Assembly: GCF_021462225.1 (NCBI RefSeq)
Contig: NC_061802.1
Location: forward strand, 5,103,859 to 5,167,858
Origin: Girardinichthys multiradiatus
Taxonomy: Eukaryota > Chordata > Actinopteri > Cyprinodontiformes > Goodeidae
DNA length: 64,000 nt
Direction of reading: 5' to 3'
The notes under the pieces: model-generated
Databases searched by the model: none
Told to the model about the DNA's origin: nothing
What the model saw: the letters and a program-made list of their open reading frames with translations, nothing else
Part shown: positions 10,261-22,478 of the stretch, piece by piece
How positions within the stretch are numbered: the first letter of the stretch is position 1
Layout of the letters: the number at the start of each line of letters is the position of its first letter
Program-made: the position numbers and the translations under genes

Positions 10261-11515
10261 AGTGGCTTAGTTTATCCTGAGTTATCTTCCTTATTTTTGA
10301 CCTCCGTCTTCTTCCCTCCCTGATGGATGGAGTAAGGGGGAGTCAGGTTTAGCCTAAACCGGCTCACTTATAGTTGAGGTGCAAACACACCCTCCATTTC
10401 TGCTACCTGTATGACCCTTTCTCTTTTCCAATGGTTATAATCAGTCTGACAGAGAGAGGTATTCCAATCCTTGTCGTTTTTAGTATAACAATGGCCATCA
10501 GTGGGCTCTAGATGGACAAACTGTCTACTTTTAAGGCTAGGCTTAAAACTTTCCTTTGTAATAAAGCTTATAGCTAGAGTGGCTTAGGTTATCCTGCGCT
10601 ATCTCTGTAGTTATGTTGCTATAGGCTTAGGCTGCTGGAGGACGTAATGACCACTTTCACCCTCTTCACTACATTCTCACACTACTCTCCAATTTTGCAT
10701 TATTTGCTGTTATTTCAGCTTTTAACTTTGTTCTCTCTTTTTTCTTCCTAGAAGTTACACCTGGTCTGACTCTGTGTCTACCGGTGACACCTTTCTGGAG
10801 AGGGGCATCGTCCAAGCTTCTGCTGGCAACAACTTAATGCTCATCCTCTACCGATAAAACACTTGGCCCTGTCTTTCAGTGTTTAACCCTTTCTCTCTCC
10901 TAGACATGGCAATTGACTGAGCTTTTACTGTAACTAATTATATGTGCTCTCTTTCAGACTCTAACCTTGAAAACTGGCTCAGAGTTTATCTGTTCTTTCT
11001 TTCTAGGTGAAACGACTAAAGGAGCTACATCCATTAACATTTACTTTTCCTTCCCATAGAAAGGACTCCTGGATCAGTGCTTCTGTGTTCTTTTTGTGTC
11101 TCTGCTCTGTTCTCTCAAACCCCCAGTCGGTCGTGGCAGATGGCTGCTCACACTGAGCCTGGTTCTGCTGGAGGTTTCTTCCTGTTAAAAGGGAGTTTTT
11201 CCTCTCCACTGTCGCTACATGCATGCTCAGTATGAGGGATTGCTGCAAGGTCAACGCCAGTGACTGTCCACTGTCTCTACATGCTCATCCAGGAGGAGGG
11301 AATGCTGCAAGTCACTGACTGGATGCAATCTGTTGGGTTTCCTTAGACAGAAAAACTTTTTATCCAATTTGAATAAATAACTGAATCTCACTGCACTGTT
11401 CAATGGTTAGGATTAATTGGAATGTATGTACCTGACTTTTGTGAAGTTCCTTGAGACGACATGTGTTGTGAATTGGCGCTATATAATAAAACTGAACTGA
11501 ATTGAATTGAATTAA
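10261..11515 (+). repeat. L2-like LINE 3' UTR with GAATT tail
   Basis: Non-coding sequence after the RT stop, ending in GGCGCTATATAATAAAACTGAACTGAATTGAATTGAATT, split here as a GCGCTATATAA motif plus a pentamer tail at about 11470-11512. About 80 bp around the RT stop (10205-10285) recur at 10519-10600. Positions 10655-11515 recur inverted at 18085-18950. Confidence 0.85.
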
Positions 11516-12067
11516 TTCTTATTATGATTTAGCTCTAGGACGTTTCACTGCAGCATTGTGAAAGATGAATATTCTTTAATCTAAACCTTTCCATTGTAGC
11601 TCTGGCTTTATGTTTAAGCTCAAGCCTTTTGCAGTTTGTTGCAGGCTTTCCCCCTGGAGTTTCCTATGTTTATGTGTCTCAATCTTCCCATTGACTCCGA
11701 TTAGATTCGCTTTTCCTGCAAAAGACCACCACAATGTGTCAAAATAGCGATTGTTGTGTTCCATGAAATCTGCAGTTGTGTTTTTTGTCACATGTAGTTG
11801 GGCAGCACGATATGAGCAAGCGTTCCATGCAATAACATTGGTGAATGTCATAGTGAAGATGTGGCTTATAATAAAAAAACAGATATTTAACCAGACTATG
11901 AGATTCCTTTTCTTAATCCAAACATGGTTTTATTGAAAAACGTGCATCTAGCTACAGCAGCTGTATGGGCAATTAAACATCTAATTTCCATGGTGATAAT
12001 AATGTTTCTTGATGACTTTACCAAAAGCTCCTAATACCCTCTTAACAGTTTCTGCTCCGTTGTTTGT
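11516..12067. mobile_element. Tc1-like fragment and unassigned sequence
   Basis: At 11582-11640 the phrase CCATTGTAGCTCTGG and the bases after it match a Tc1-like relic found again near 55080. The rest of the interval is unassigned. Confidence 0.4.
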
Positions 12068-12185
12068 ACTGTCTGTTGTCCCTATGATGGACTGGTGACC
12101 TGTCCAGGATGTAACCTACCTGGGGCCCAATGATCGTTGGAGATAGGTATCAGCCGCACCGTGACCCTGCATGGATAAGTGGGTC
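12068..12185 (+). repeat. Fragment of the tRNA-derived SINE family (body)
   Basis: GATGGACTGGTGACCTGTCC and following bases resemble, in reverse orientation, the body of the SINE at 13505-13790 and 54637-54992. Confidence 0.4.
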
Positions 12186-12429
12186 TAGACAATGGAGTGA
12201 TGGTTGTCCTCTTAGAAGATTCTTCCACCTGGGCTGTGGATCTCTCCAACTCCTCCAGAGTTACCATTGGTAATGCTCCTTTTTGAAACTTTCATTAGGT
12301 TTGCTGTTTTACTATACCTTTTCTATTTTCAGATGATGGATTGAACAGTTTTGTGTGAGATGTTAAACGTGTGGGATGCTGTTTTATAACCTAACCCTGT
12401 TTTAAACTCCACTGGGTTTAAATGCATTT

Positions 12430-12592
12430 GCATTTTCATTTGAAAACTGAAAATTTGTTTTTTTGAAAAATGAAAACCTTGTGTCCTTTTCCTTTCACTC
12501 CAGTTTGAAGTTTGTGGTTATTGGGAAACAAAATGTAAAAACAAAAAGGTCAAGGGGTATCAATAGTTTTCCAAGACAGTCCCTCTGTAGTC
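12430..12592. mobile_element. Terminal piece of a Tc1-like relic
   Basis: GTCAAGGGGTATCAATAG near 12549 is the reverse complement type of the terminus seen at 21505-21535 (TATCCACACCCCTTGAAC), so it is probably an inverted end of the same family. Confidence 0.45.
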
Positions 12593-13504
12593 AGCAACAG
12601 CTCTCTAAAATTTAAAGCCAAGATGAAGCTGCTGAAGAACAAAAATCTGAAACATAGCCTTGTCCACATCCTTTTTACTCCAATATAGTCAAAGACTATG
12701 TAAATACGATCTATAAAATGGTGATTGAATGATCCAGAAGACGCTGAGCAAGTGTCAAAAAGTACAGGTGCAAATCTGCGTAATCTGTTACAACATGCAT
12801 GACACGCTACAAATACTACACCCTATCTTTGATTGATTTCTGCAATTACATCTCTTCTGCTTGTTTTATTGTGACAGAAGAGTGACACATCATTACTGAC
12901 ACAACTTCCCTTGGATCCTCACTTCATCAAATCTCCCTGTGAAGGTATTTGGATGTGTCAGAATGATGGAGGAGGTTGTTGTTTACATTTCCAAGCAGCT
13001 GCTTGTCTGGGTAGAAATGAAGCAGACCAAAAAAATCCTTTCTTTCACTGAAATGTAAACACGTGTATTTCACAATAGCTGCCTAGAAAAACTACAACAT
13101 GCAAGTTTGCTGTGTTACGTAGGGCTCCACAATATATCACACATTTATTATTATACCTGTATGCAATGTAGATATAACAAAGAACTGCTTGGACTCCAAC
13201 AAATGTTTACAACTTAGGTAACTAATATGATTTGATGTTTGATGTTTTCCGCAGGCAATGTATCATGCTCAAGAATTGATAAATTATGTTTTTGTTTGAC
13301 AACCACAACGGCTAATGTTGTTCTCTTCCTCCACATAGAAACATACAAATAGCAAATACAGTATAAGGAGAAAGTGGATAACAGTAAAACGTTAGTTTAT
13401 GTAAAATTGCTGCAAAAACAAAAACAGCTGGATTAGGTATAACTTATAACTTTTATATGGTATCTGAAATTGAACACAAACTGGTTTTGTTGGCAATAAC
13501 CAGT
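12593..13504. other. Intergenic, nothing recognised
   Basis: No supported gene or RNA. A weak start-like motif TAGGGCTCCACAATATATC near 13123 resembles hAT-type ends but has no visible partner. Confidence 0.4.
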
Positions 13505-13790
13505 TTTCCATCCATCTTTCCATTGTCTATACCCGCTTCTTCCATACAGGGTCATGGGGGAGATGGTGCCTATCTCCAGCAGTCTACGGGGCGAGAGGCG
13601 GGGTATACCTGGACAGGTCTGCACTCCATCACAGGGAAACACAGGACAAACAAACTTGCACACACCCATTCACAACTAAGGGCAATTGAGAGAGATCAAT
13701 TAACCTAACAGTCATGGTTTTGAACTGCAGGAGGAAGCCAGAGAACCCAGAGAGAACCCACGCATACACAGTGAGAATATCAGAATCAGA
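13505..13790 (-). repeat. tRNA-derived SINE, body part (interrupted)
   Basis: Same family as 54637-54992. It contains GGAGATGGTGCCTATCTCCAG near 13558, the ACCTGGACAGG block and the AGGGCAATTGAGAGAGATCAATTAACC block. The copy breaks off at about 13790 and resumes at 15781, with a LINE between. Confidence 0.65.
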
Positions 13791-14117
13791 AAAGCTTTAT
13801 GGCCAAGTACGTTTTTGGACACACAAGGAATTTGTTTTGGCGTAGTCGGTGCAATACAGTACAAATTAAACAGTATAAACATATCTACAATATAATATAA
13901 ATATATGTGCACAGTTTTAAGTGAGTGAGAGTACATATAGAGCAGTATTGGGTGTGAGAGCAGTACAACAGTGCAGAGGATCATTGTGCAAGTATGGCAG
14001 TGCGAGTAAAGCAGGAGTCCAAGCTGAGCGTTAATGTAACGCATAGAGTTACAAGTTACAAGTGTCCTGTCAGCAAAAAAGGGGGTGTGTGGGGGAAAGG
14101 GAGAATGTCAGGCTTTG

Positions 14118-15060
14118 TTAACAAGGCTGGTGGCAGATGGGAAAAAACTGTTCTTGTGGCGTGAGGTTTGGGATCAGCCAGAATCTTCCCTGCCCCTTCA
14201 GGGTCCTGGAGGTGTACAGTTCCTGGAGCGACAGTAGACTGCAGCCAATCACCTTCTCAGCAGACCGAATGACACGCTGCAGCCTGCCCTTATCCTTGGC
14301 TGTAGCACCGGCGCACCAGATGGTGATGGAGGAGGTGAAGATGGACTCAATGATGGCTGTGTAGAAGTGCACCATCATAGTCTTTGGCAGGTTGAATTTC
14401 TTCAGCTGCCGCAGGAAGAACATCCTCTGCTGGGCTTTCTTGATGAGGGAGCTGATGTTTGGCTCCCACTTGAGATCCTGGGAGATGATGGTTCCCAGGA
14501 AGCAGAAAGATTCCACAGTGTCAATTGTGGAGTCACAGAGGGTGATGGGGGCAGGTGGGGCTGGGTTCTGCCTGAAGTCCACAACCATCTCCACTGTCTT
14601 TAGAGCGTTGAGCTCAAGGTTGTTCTGGCTGCACCAGTCCAACAGATGGTCCACCTCCCATCTGTACGCGGACTCGTCACCATCAGAGATGAGTCCGATC
14701 AGGGTGGTGTCGTCCGCAAACTTCAGAAGCTTGACAGACTGGTGTCTGGAGGTGCAGCTGTTGGTGTACAGGGAGAAGAGCAGAGGAGAGAGAACACAGC
14801 CTTTGGGGGAACCGGTACTGATGGTCAGGGAGTCAGAGACGTGCTTCCCCAGCCTCACGCGCTGCTTCCTGTCAGACAGGAAGTCAGTGATCCACCTGCA
14901 GGTGGAGTCGGGCACACTCAGCTGGGAGAGCTTCTCCTGGAGCAGAACTGGGACGATGGTGTTGAAGGCAGAGCTGAAATCCACAAACAGGATCCTGGCG
15001 TAGGTTCCTGTGGAGTCCAGGTGCCGGAGGATGAAGTGAAGGGCTAAGTTGACTGCGTCA
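14118..15060 (-). pseudogene. Rex1-like RT, catalytic half
   Basis: On the minus strand the frame reads D-F-S-S-A-F-N-T near 14985-14960, P-K-G-C-V-L-S-P-L-L near 14805 and the catalytic block K-F-A-D-D-T-T-L near 14720, so the FADD site is intact. A region ending I-T-I-W-C-A-G near 14315 follows. The stop is at the 14118 end. Upstream, the frame continues past 14984 to about 15060 and is then shifted relative to the finger region. The protein is not continuous. Confidence 0.85.
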
Positions 15061-15764
15061 TCTACAGACCTGTTGGCTCTGTAGGCAAACTGCAGGGGGT
15101 CCAGGAGGGGTTTCGCTGATGTCTTTTAGGTGTGAGAGCACAAGGCGCTCAAAGGACTTCATCACCACAGAGGTCAGGGCGACGGGTCTGAAGTCATTAA
15201 GCCCTGTGGTCCTTGGCTTCTTGGGAACAGGGACGATGGTGGAGGACCTGAAGCAGGCTGGCACATGACATGTCTCCAGTGAGGTGTTAAAAATGTCTGT
15301 GAAGACTGGAGACAGCTGATCAGCGCAGTGCTTCAGGCTGGCTGGTGAGACAGAATCCGATCCAGCAGCTTTCCGGGGGTTCTTTCTCCTGAAGAGTTTG
15401 TTGACGTCCCTCTCCTGGATGGAAAGAGCCGTCCTCGGCGTGGGTAGGGGGCTGGTGGGGGGGATCTTCAGGGTGGGAGTTGGAGGTGCCAAGGCCTCTC
15501 TTGAGGTTGGGGAGGTGGGGGTGGTGGATTGTGGCTGCAGGTGTTGGGGGGTGTTGTGGGGGATGGTTGCACGACTGTCCCTTTGCTTTCAAAGCGGCAG
15601 TAGAACTCGTTCAGGTCGCTGGTGAGGTGTCGGTCGTTGATGGAGTGGGGGGCTTTTGGCTTGTTGTTGGTGATCTGCCTGAGCCCTTTCCAGACAGACG
15701 CAGAGTCGTTGGCTGAGAACTGGTTTTGGAGCTTCTCAGAGTACAGTCTTTTGGCCTCTTTCAC
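15058..15764 (-). pseudogene. Rex1-like RT, finger region and linker
   Basis: Minus-strand frames 15058-15492 and 15468-15764 together cover the part before the catalytic half. They show K-A-A-G-S-D near 15360, N-D-F-R-P-V-A-L-T-S near 15190, and a proline-rich linker. A frame change near 15470-15490 and another near 15105 break the coding sequence. Confidence 0.75.
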
Positions 15765-15780
15765 TGCCTTGCCAAACTTG

Positions 15781-15855
15781 TAAACTCCATGCAGAAAGAG
15801 TCGAACCCAAGACCTTCTTGCTGCAAGGCAACAGTGCTACCTACCGTGCACCGTG
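15781..15855 (-). repeat. tRNA-derived SINE, head part (continuation)
   Basis: ACTCCATGCAGAAAG followed by AGTCGAACCCAAGACCTTC (a reversed box B) and the AACAGTGCTACC block form the tRNA-like head of the SINE whose body is at 13505-13790. Confidence 0.65.
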
Positions 15856-18084
15856 TGGCCTAATAGCCAATCTTTTTTGTCTATTTAGTAACTTTTAAGA
15901 AGCTTGTTAACCTCACACTCCTCCCTGTATTACCTCATTTAGAAATGGACAATTTCCAGAAATCTTGATGAAATATTGAAAGTGGGTTTTTCCCCAAATG
16001 TTTGCCTTCCTACGGCTCTGTCTGAACAGGTAGTCTCGTACCAACGCAAAATAATCCACATGTATCATATCTCGATACATCTCTTCCACTTTTTAAAACA
16101 TAATTTAACAGAAAAACAATATAGTTATTATTCCTCAGTCCCCCCTGACTGTTCGTACTGAAAGGAAAATTTGCATCTCTGTATGTGGATAATTTATGGA
16201 GGGGTGTATTAGGCGAACACTAATACAGATGCAATTTGTCATCCATGACCAGGTCCAGTGAAGCGGATGAAGAGCTGCCTTGCCCCTTTTCTCCAGGTCA
16301 CAAACTAAGACAGCCAGGGTGTCAGGTAATGAGCCAGGAGTTCTGTATGAAACCCAACACTACTCATTTGGCCATGCATAGACATATACAAAAACACACA
16401 CACACAATCACAATCACAAACCAACTGCTTTCAGAAGTCTGGTTCACATACACAAAACAAATATATTAGGGCAAAAAATGAAAGAGTCCCAGATGAAACT
16501 AAGTTCTTTTCATTTGTAATTCTCACTGAATTTGTAGAACCTGTCAGTTATTGATATGGGTGACAGCGCTCTCTGCCAAGGGGTGGCACCAGACATCAGA
16601 CATCTTGTGTCCCAAAGGAGTTTTCTATTGCTTATTTGGATGGCCAATCAATGGGAATGATCCACATTTGTAAAAAAAAAAAAATATTGCTTTACATTGC
16701 TGATGGCTAATGATGCTGAAGTTAGTCTCTGATTTGAAGCATATGAGTCATTGCTGAATTAAAAGACTGTATTTATTAAGGAATCTCGACTCATTTGATG
16801 CATTTTAATTCAAAATCTTGCATATTGCATATTGAGACTCTTCAGTTGTCAACTTAATTGTTCTACACTGAATGATTACAGATGCTTTAAAACATGGGTT
16901 GTTATTGTGAAGACCTTAAAAAAAAGGTGACTGCAAAACAGAGGATTTTAAATCTGTCTGTCTGTCTGTCCATCCCTCAACATTAATTTATATCAGATTA
17001 ATTTTATTTAAGTTACTTTCTCTGAAAAGTAAGATAAATGCAGAATGGGCTTTGTTGGCGGATTGGGAACATCCACTGGCAGTACCTTAGTTAGACCTCA
17101 AGATGGAGACTCACCATCTGGAAATAACCCACTGCATGATCCAATTCCTTCTAAATATATGTTCCCTTTTCTGATTTGAAAGCAGAGTTTTATTTATTTA
17201 TTTTACTAATGGCCATTTGGTATTGATCCAGCCATCCAATAAAAGAGCCAATCCATTAATTTTCTATTTCCTTAAGAGGCAGAACTGCCATTTCAGACAG
17301 TCCCTATCGTTCCAGTTGGATAGATATTCAACCTAATATAACAAGACACCAACATAGGGCCTGCACATTAAGTGGTAGGTGATGGCTGGGAAATCAGGTG
17401 ATTCATGTAGAGAGAAAGGTGGTGGGAAGCTTGATTGAGAGAAAAAATGCTGTAAGCCAGTTAATAAATGAAAGCTGCTAACCTAAGCACTGATGTTTTG
17501 AACATGAAGATCAGCTGCTGCATGGTTAAACTAGCAGTACATATTAATGCAGTTCAGTGCAGTAAAAAGGAAAGGAAAGAAAAGAAAAGAAAAGAAAAGA
17601 AAAGAAATGAAAAGGAAAGCCTATGTTTGTAATCTATATGTGGAAAATAATTTACATCTGTCATGAAGTAGCAACTTGTATTCTAAACATTTAACAATTT
17701 TTTCCAGTACAGCAAATATCAAGTGTTTTCTTAAAGTATGCTAAAATCCTATTTGGTAGAAAAGTTGTAAAATAACATGACAAGCAAGTTTTAAATTACT
17801 TTATATGGATTCACTGCCATACACGTAATACATTTTGAAAAATGAGTCTTCCTGGAATTCATATTTTTTTTGCTGCACTGAAAGGTCAGTTTCCAGCCCA
17901 ATAACATTTATTTCTATTTGAATGTGTTTTATAGCAGTTGCACGTATTTGTAAAAATATGTTGTGAATAAGATTAAAGCAGGATTATGTTATAAAACAAT
18001 ATCCCAAGCTTTGGGCATTTTAATGAACACTGTTCAATCTATCATGTGAAGACTGAAAGACTCTGACATACCTGCTAACCTAAA
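15856..18084. other. Intergenic, one microsatellite
   Basis: No coding or RNA gene seen. It holds short CA-rich runs near 16395-16420, a poly-A near 16672, and a GAAAA tract (next entry). Confidence 0.5.
17565..17619 (+). repeat. GAAAA microsatellite
   Basis: An imperfect AAAAG/GAAAA tandem run of about 55 bases. Confidence 0.85.
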
Positions 18085-18950
18085 AATTCAATTCAATTCA
18101 GTTTATTTATATAACGGCAATTCACAACCTATGTTTTCTCAAGGCACTTCACAAAAGTCAGGTACATACATTCCAATTAATCCTAACCATTGAACAGTGC
18201 AGTCAGATTCAGTTATTTATTCAAATTGGATAAAAAGTTTTTCTGTCTAAGGAAACCCAACAGATTGCATCCAGTCAGTGACTTGCAGCATTCCCTCCTC
18301 CTGGATGAGCATGTAGAGACAGTGGACAGTCACTGGCGTTGACTTTGCAGCAATCCCTCATACTGAGCATGCATGTAGCGACAGTGGAGAGGAAAAACTC
18401 CCTTTTAACAGGAAGAAACCTCCAGCAGAACCAGGCTCAGTGTGAGCGGCCATCTGCCACGACCGACTGGGGGTTTGAGAGAACAGAGCAGAGACACAAA
18501 GAGAACAAAGAAGCACTGATCCAGGAGTACTTTCTATGGGAAGGAAAAGTAAATGTAATGGATGTAGTTCCTTTAGTTGTTTCACCTAAGAACAGATAAA
18601 CTCTGAGCCAGTTTTCAGGGTTAGAGTCTGAAAAGAGAGCACATATAATTAGTTACAGTAAAAGCTCAGTCAATTTCAGTAAAAGCTCAGTCAATTTCCA
18701 TGTCTAGGAGAGAGAAAGGGTTAAACACTAAAAGACAGGGCCATGTGGATCATTGGTAGAGGGTGAGCATTAAGTTGTTGCCAGCAGAAGCTTGGACGAT
18801 GCCCCTCTCCAGAAAGGTGTCACAGGTAGACACAGAGTCAGGCCAGGTGTAGCTTCTAGGAAGAGAAAAGAGAGAACAAGGTTAAAAGCTAAAATAACAG
18901 CAAATAATGCAAAATTGGAGAGTAGTGTGAGAATGTAGCGAAGAGGGTGA
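18085..18950 (-). repeat. Second L2-like 3' UTR copy, inverted
   Basis: Reverse complement of 10655-11515 over about 860 bases, beginning with AATTCAATTCAATTCAG, the reversed pentamer tail. It is 5'-truncated, with no RT. It carries a private tandem duplication of about 20 bases (AGTAAAAGCTCAGTCAATTTC) near 18657-18697. Confidence 0.88.
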
Positions 18951-18964
18951 AATAGATTTTGTTA

Positions 18965-19625
18965 TCCATCGAAGCTGAGAAGCTGGTCAGGGAGAGCATT
19001 TATCAGTAAAGCAGCCAAGAAGCCTTTAGATGAGCTGCAAGTGGTGAGAGGAAAGCGATAATTCACAAGAAAGTTCCACCTGCATGCAATATGTTGTGTG
19101 TGGCAGAAAACTACCACTGTAAAAACAATCACCCTGAACAACCTTAAAAAATGGTGAGGGTAGCATCTTGCTATGAGAATGCTTTTCTTCAGAAACAGAG
19201 AGGTTGCATAGATTAGAGATAGGTGGACTGTGCTGAATACAGAGCAATGATTGAAGAATATATGTAAGAGGGTGAAAAAGGTTTGAGATTGGGGTGGGGG
19301 TTCATTTTCCAGTAAGACAATGGCCCTAAATATAGCATCAGCACAGTGGAAAAGTGTAGATGAAATAATATTCATGTGTGACCCAGTAAAACTCCAAATC
19401 TAAATCCAGTTAAGAAAATAAGAACACTGATGCTAACAGATGCTTTCCATTCAATCCAGCAGAGCTTGAGCTATTTTGTAAAACATAAATGGGAGGATTG
19501 TCTCAAAATTCCCAAAGACAGAGACATACCACAAAAACTAGCAGCTTTAGTTACAATGAAATGAGGTTAAAGTGTGGACTCTGAGGGGCTGAATAAAAAG
19601 CTCTACATATATATTTTTTAGGTAG
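18965..19625 (+). mobile_element. Tc1-like transposon relic
   Basis: Shows the order expected from a decayed Tc1-type transposase gene: GGCAGAAAACTACCACTG near 19101, CACCCTGAACA near 19130, CCAGTAAGACAATGGCCC near 19309, AAATCTAAATCCAGTTAAG near 19395 and GAGCTTGAGCTATTTTG near 19465. No long frame is left. It abuts the truncated end of the L2 copy. Confidence 0.65.
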
Positions 19626-19654
19626 CAACTGCACCATCGCCATTTGCTAACAAG

Positions 19655-19935
19655 TGTGCAGCCATGGTGGTGCAGTTGATAGAACGGTTGTCTTGCAGCA
19701 AGAAGGTCCAGGGTTTGACTCCCGATCGGGCGTCTTTCTGCATGGAGTTTGCATGTTTTCCCCATGCATGTGTGGGTTCTCTCAGGGTACTCCAGCTTCC
19801 TCACACAGTCCAAAAACATGATTGCTAGGTTAACTGGTCTCTCTAAATTGCCCTTAGGTGTGAATGAGTGTGTGCATTGTTTGTCCTGTGTGTGTCTCCA
19901 TGTTGCCCTGCAATGTCTTGATGTCATTGTCTAAC
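19655..19935 (+). repeat. tRNA-derived SINE
   Basis: The head shows a box A-like GGTGGTGCAGTTGATAGAA and a box B-like GGTTTGACTCCC (19714-19725). The family body follows (TGGAGTTTGCATG, CTCTAAATTGCCCTTAGG). Plus orientation, truncated relative to the copy near 54.8 kb. Confidence 0.75.
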
Positions 19936-21490
19936 TATACAATTTCCTTTAAGTGTTTGAGGCCACACCTGCAGGACATCTGATGTCTACTGTTAAGCAT
20001 GGCGAAGAATTTTAAAATGTTTGCCAAAAGCTCTTCCAAGCACTTGCAAGATTGCAGTTTAGATTCAATTTTGCACAAACCTGGGATGGCCGCCAGAAAT
20101 GATCCTGTGCCTTGCCATCCATTTCCATAACTGACATTGAGGTGTCATTCTCCTGTCTCAGTTACAAAAAACATGGGCAAGTGTCTGTGACCACAGTACA
20201 AAATCAGACTTACGGTTACCACGCCCTGAAAAAAAAGTTTAAGCAATAATGGGTTGAAACCTGAGAAATCAAATCAAAATTAATGACAAATAAGGTAGAT
20301 TTCTCTGATTCACCTAAATAATAATATTTGTTATTTTATTCTATAATTCTAATATAGATAATTTGGACATTTATCAGTGATTAAGATTGCAAACAAGTTT
20401 TTATTTAATTATTTATCAGACAATGTATCATTTTTATCGTAACACCAAGAATATGCATTTTCCTGGCAACCTCATTCAAAACTCCCAGGCTCATTCCAGC
20501 CCAGCTGTGAGAAAGAAGGTCCCAGATGTTAGTGCTGCAGTGGCGTTATGTAAGTCCGTGTAAACTAGAGATTTTACTGGCTGTCACATGGGATGAACTG
20601 AGTTCTGGGCTCTCACACAAACACAGTCAGCCAGAGGATTAAGCAGTGGATTTGCAGAGGAAATCTGCCTTTTTAAGATGAGTTTGTAACATGTCTGCTT
20701 CAACTGGAGGCTCAACAGCAAAAAAAAAAAAAAAAAAACATGCTTAAGTAATACTGTGTGAAAGATGCAATAGCTTTGAGAAGCATTGCTGCCGGGGGAC
20801 GTTGATAACAAACCTTAACTGAATGCCACACATGAATACAGATTGGTGTTTTTTGTCTGTTGACTCCCGTTTTTTACAGTGTTTTTGTTTATGATGCCCA
20901 AATAGAGAGCAACGACGACAATATTTGGATCAGTACACAAACATGCATACACGTGTGTTTTTCACTTCTACAAGAGGCATGAGGAAAGGAGAGATAGAGA
21001 GAGCCGGACAGCTGCAGCTGTTCTGCTCCAAATTTAGCTGCTGGCACACATCGATTACACTGGATCATTAGCATTTGCTCCTCTTGCAACTGATGACAGC
21101 ATGTTGTTTAGTCATGTGCTACATGACAGAAAGTAGGACATATTCACATTGCAGAGAGCTGCCACAACTCACAGATAGCAGAGTTGCTTAGACTTTGAGT
21201 CCCAGTTTAGTGTAATTTGTTGTGTATGAATTATTATGTGACTGGAATATATTGCAGACAAGTCTTTAAAAGAAGGAGGGGGTTGCAGGAATGGGGATGG
21301 ATTTATTATAGTGAAAGAGGCACTCTCACATTGAGATGACCTCACTTTATGTGAGATGCCTCACAAGAAAAGCCCTGGAGTAATAAGATGAGAGGAGATA
21401 GTTTTATAAGATATATAAGATATATAAAACACACACTTCTGTTGCAGTAACTTGTATTATACTTCACAATCTGAAAGTGTATAAGGTGTA
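19936..21490. other. Intergenic, nothing recognised
   Basis: AT-rich, with a poly-A of 18-19 bases near 20720. Only short frames with no recognisable domain. Confidence 0.45.
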
Positions 21491-21493
21491 ATC

Positions 21494-21945
21494 GACATCC
21501 ATCCCTCTGAAAAGTATCCACACCCCTTGAACTTTTTTATATTTTGCCACGTTACAACTAACTTCAAAGAATCTTATTAAGGGTTCATTGGATAGACCAG
21601 CACAAAGTAGTGCATAACTCTGAAGATGAATGAAAATATTCAAGTTTTCTTTTAGTTTTATACAAATAAAGATCTGGGAAGTGTGGAATGCATTTATTTT
21701 TTAACCCCACAGGGTCAATACTTGCAGATCCTGTTTACTCTGCCATTAAAAGCTTCGTGCCATGATTGTTCTGTTTTTAGCTCCATCCATCTTCACATGA
21801 ACTCTTTTCTGTGACCTTTAAGACAAGCATTCACACTGTATGATGTTGCCATCACCATGTTTTAGAGCAGGGGTAGTGTGTTCAGGGTGATATGCAGTGT
21901 TAGTTTTCCTCCACACTTAATGTTTTGCATGCTGACTGAAAAGTT
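21494..21945 (-). mobile_element. Tc1-like transposon relic
   Basis: Starts with a terminus-like TATCCACACCCCTTGAAC (21508-21525). Later it has CTCCATCCATCTTC, ATGTTGCCATCACCATG and GTTAGTTTTCCTCCACAC, the reverse complement of the transposase region seen at 19100-19310. An internal deletion is likely, as it is only 450 bases. Confidence 0.65.
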
Positions 21946-21959
21946 AAATTTTTTTTTTT

Positions 21960-22478
21960 TTTTTAATGTTTTTAGTATGCAGTTATGTACAGTCATTTTG
22001 TAGCTTTGGCTTACTGATAGTGTTTTATAAATCGCATTTTACCATATCTGGATTTTTGTTTGGCGAAACATATATAAAACAGAACTGGAACCATTATGGA
22101 AACTTTAGACAAGAACAACATAAGAATATGCTATTTTGCAAGACAAAGGCCATAAGAATTGTTCATCTGGTCAAATACAAAACTGCACAAATTATGTACA
22201 AAGTAGGGCACAATCTGCTGCCTCGTCTACTTATTTTTGACACAAATTGATCCCCAAACATTCAGCCCTAAAATATTAAAAATCATTAATTTTAGTCTAT
22301 AGTCCATCATTTCTTTACTTTTCTTAAATGTTTGTTTTACTTTTCTTTATTGTGCCACTGTAGTGTGCTTTTTTATGTTTTTTTGTCACTTCAAAGTATT
22401 TTTTTTTTTTCACCATGTAAAGTACTTGTCTTGTTGCTGAAATGTGCTATATAAATAAACTTGCCTTGCCTTACTAAT
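21960..22478 (+). mobile_element. CR1/Rex3-like LINE 3' relic
   Basis: The plus-strand frame has K-A-I-R-I-V-H near 22147 and K-T-A-Q-I-M-Y-K near 22182, then H-N-L-L-P, as in the C-terminal part of CR1-group RT. It ends in GTGCTATATAAATAAACTTGCCTTGCC, a LINE terminus with a short repeat tail. Confidence 0.6.

Larger units (their letters stand above)
13791..15780 (-). mobile_element. Rex1-like LINE inserted in a SINE
   Basis: About 2 kb, minus strand. The 3' end lies at the left, starting with repeats of an AGAATC type. The right end stops exactly where the interrupted SINE resumes. It carries the RT in several broken frames (see the next entries). Clade assignment (Rex1/Babar, CR1 superfamily) is from remembered similarity. 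Confidence 0.8.

Noticed and set aside
13123..13190. TAGGGCTCCACAATATATC, hAT-type start
   Set aside because: No partner end and weak similarity.
14392..15003. 203-codon open frame on the plus strand
   Set aside because: Antisense shadow of the Rex1-like RT.
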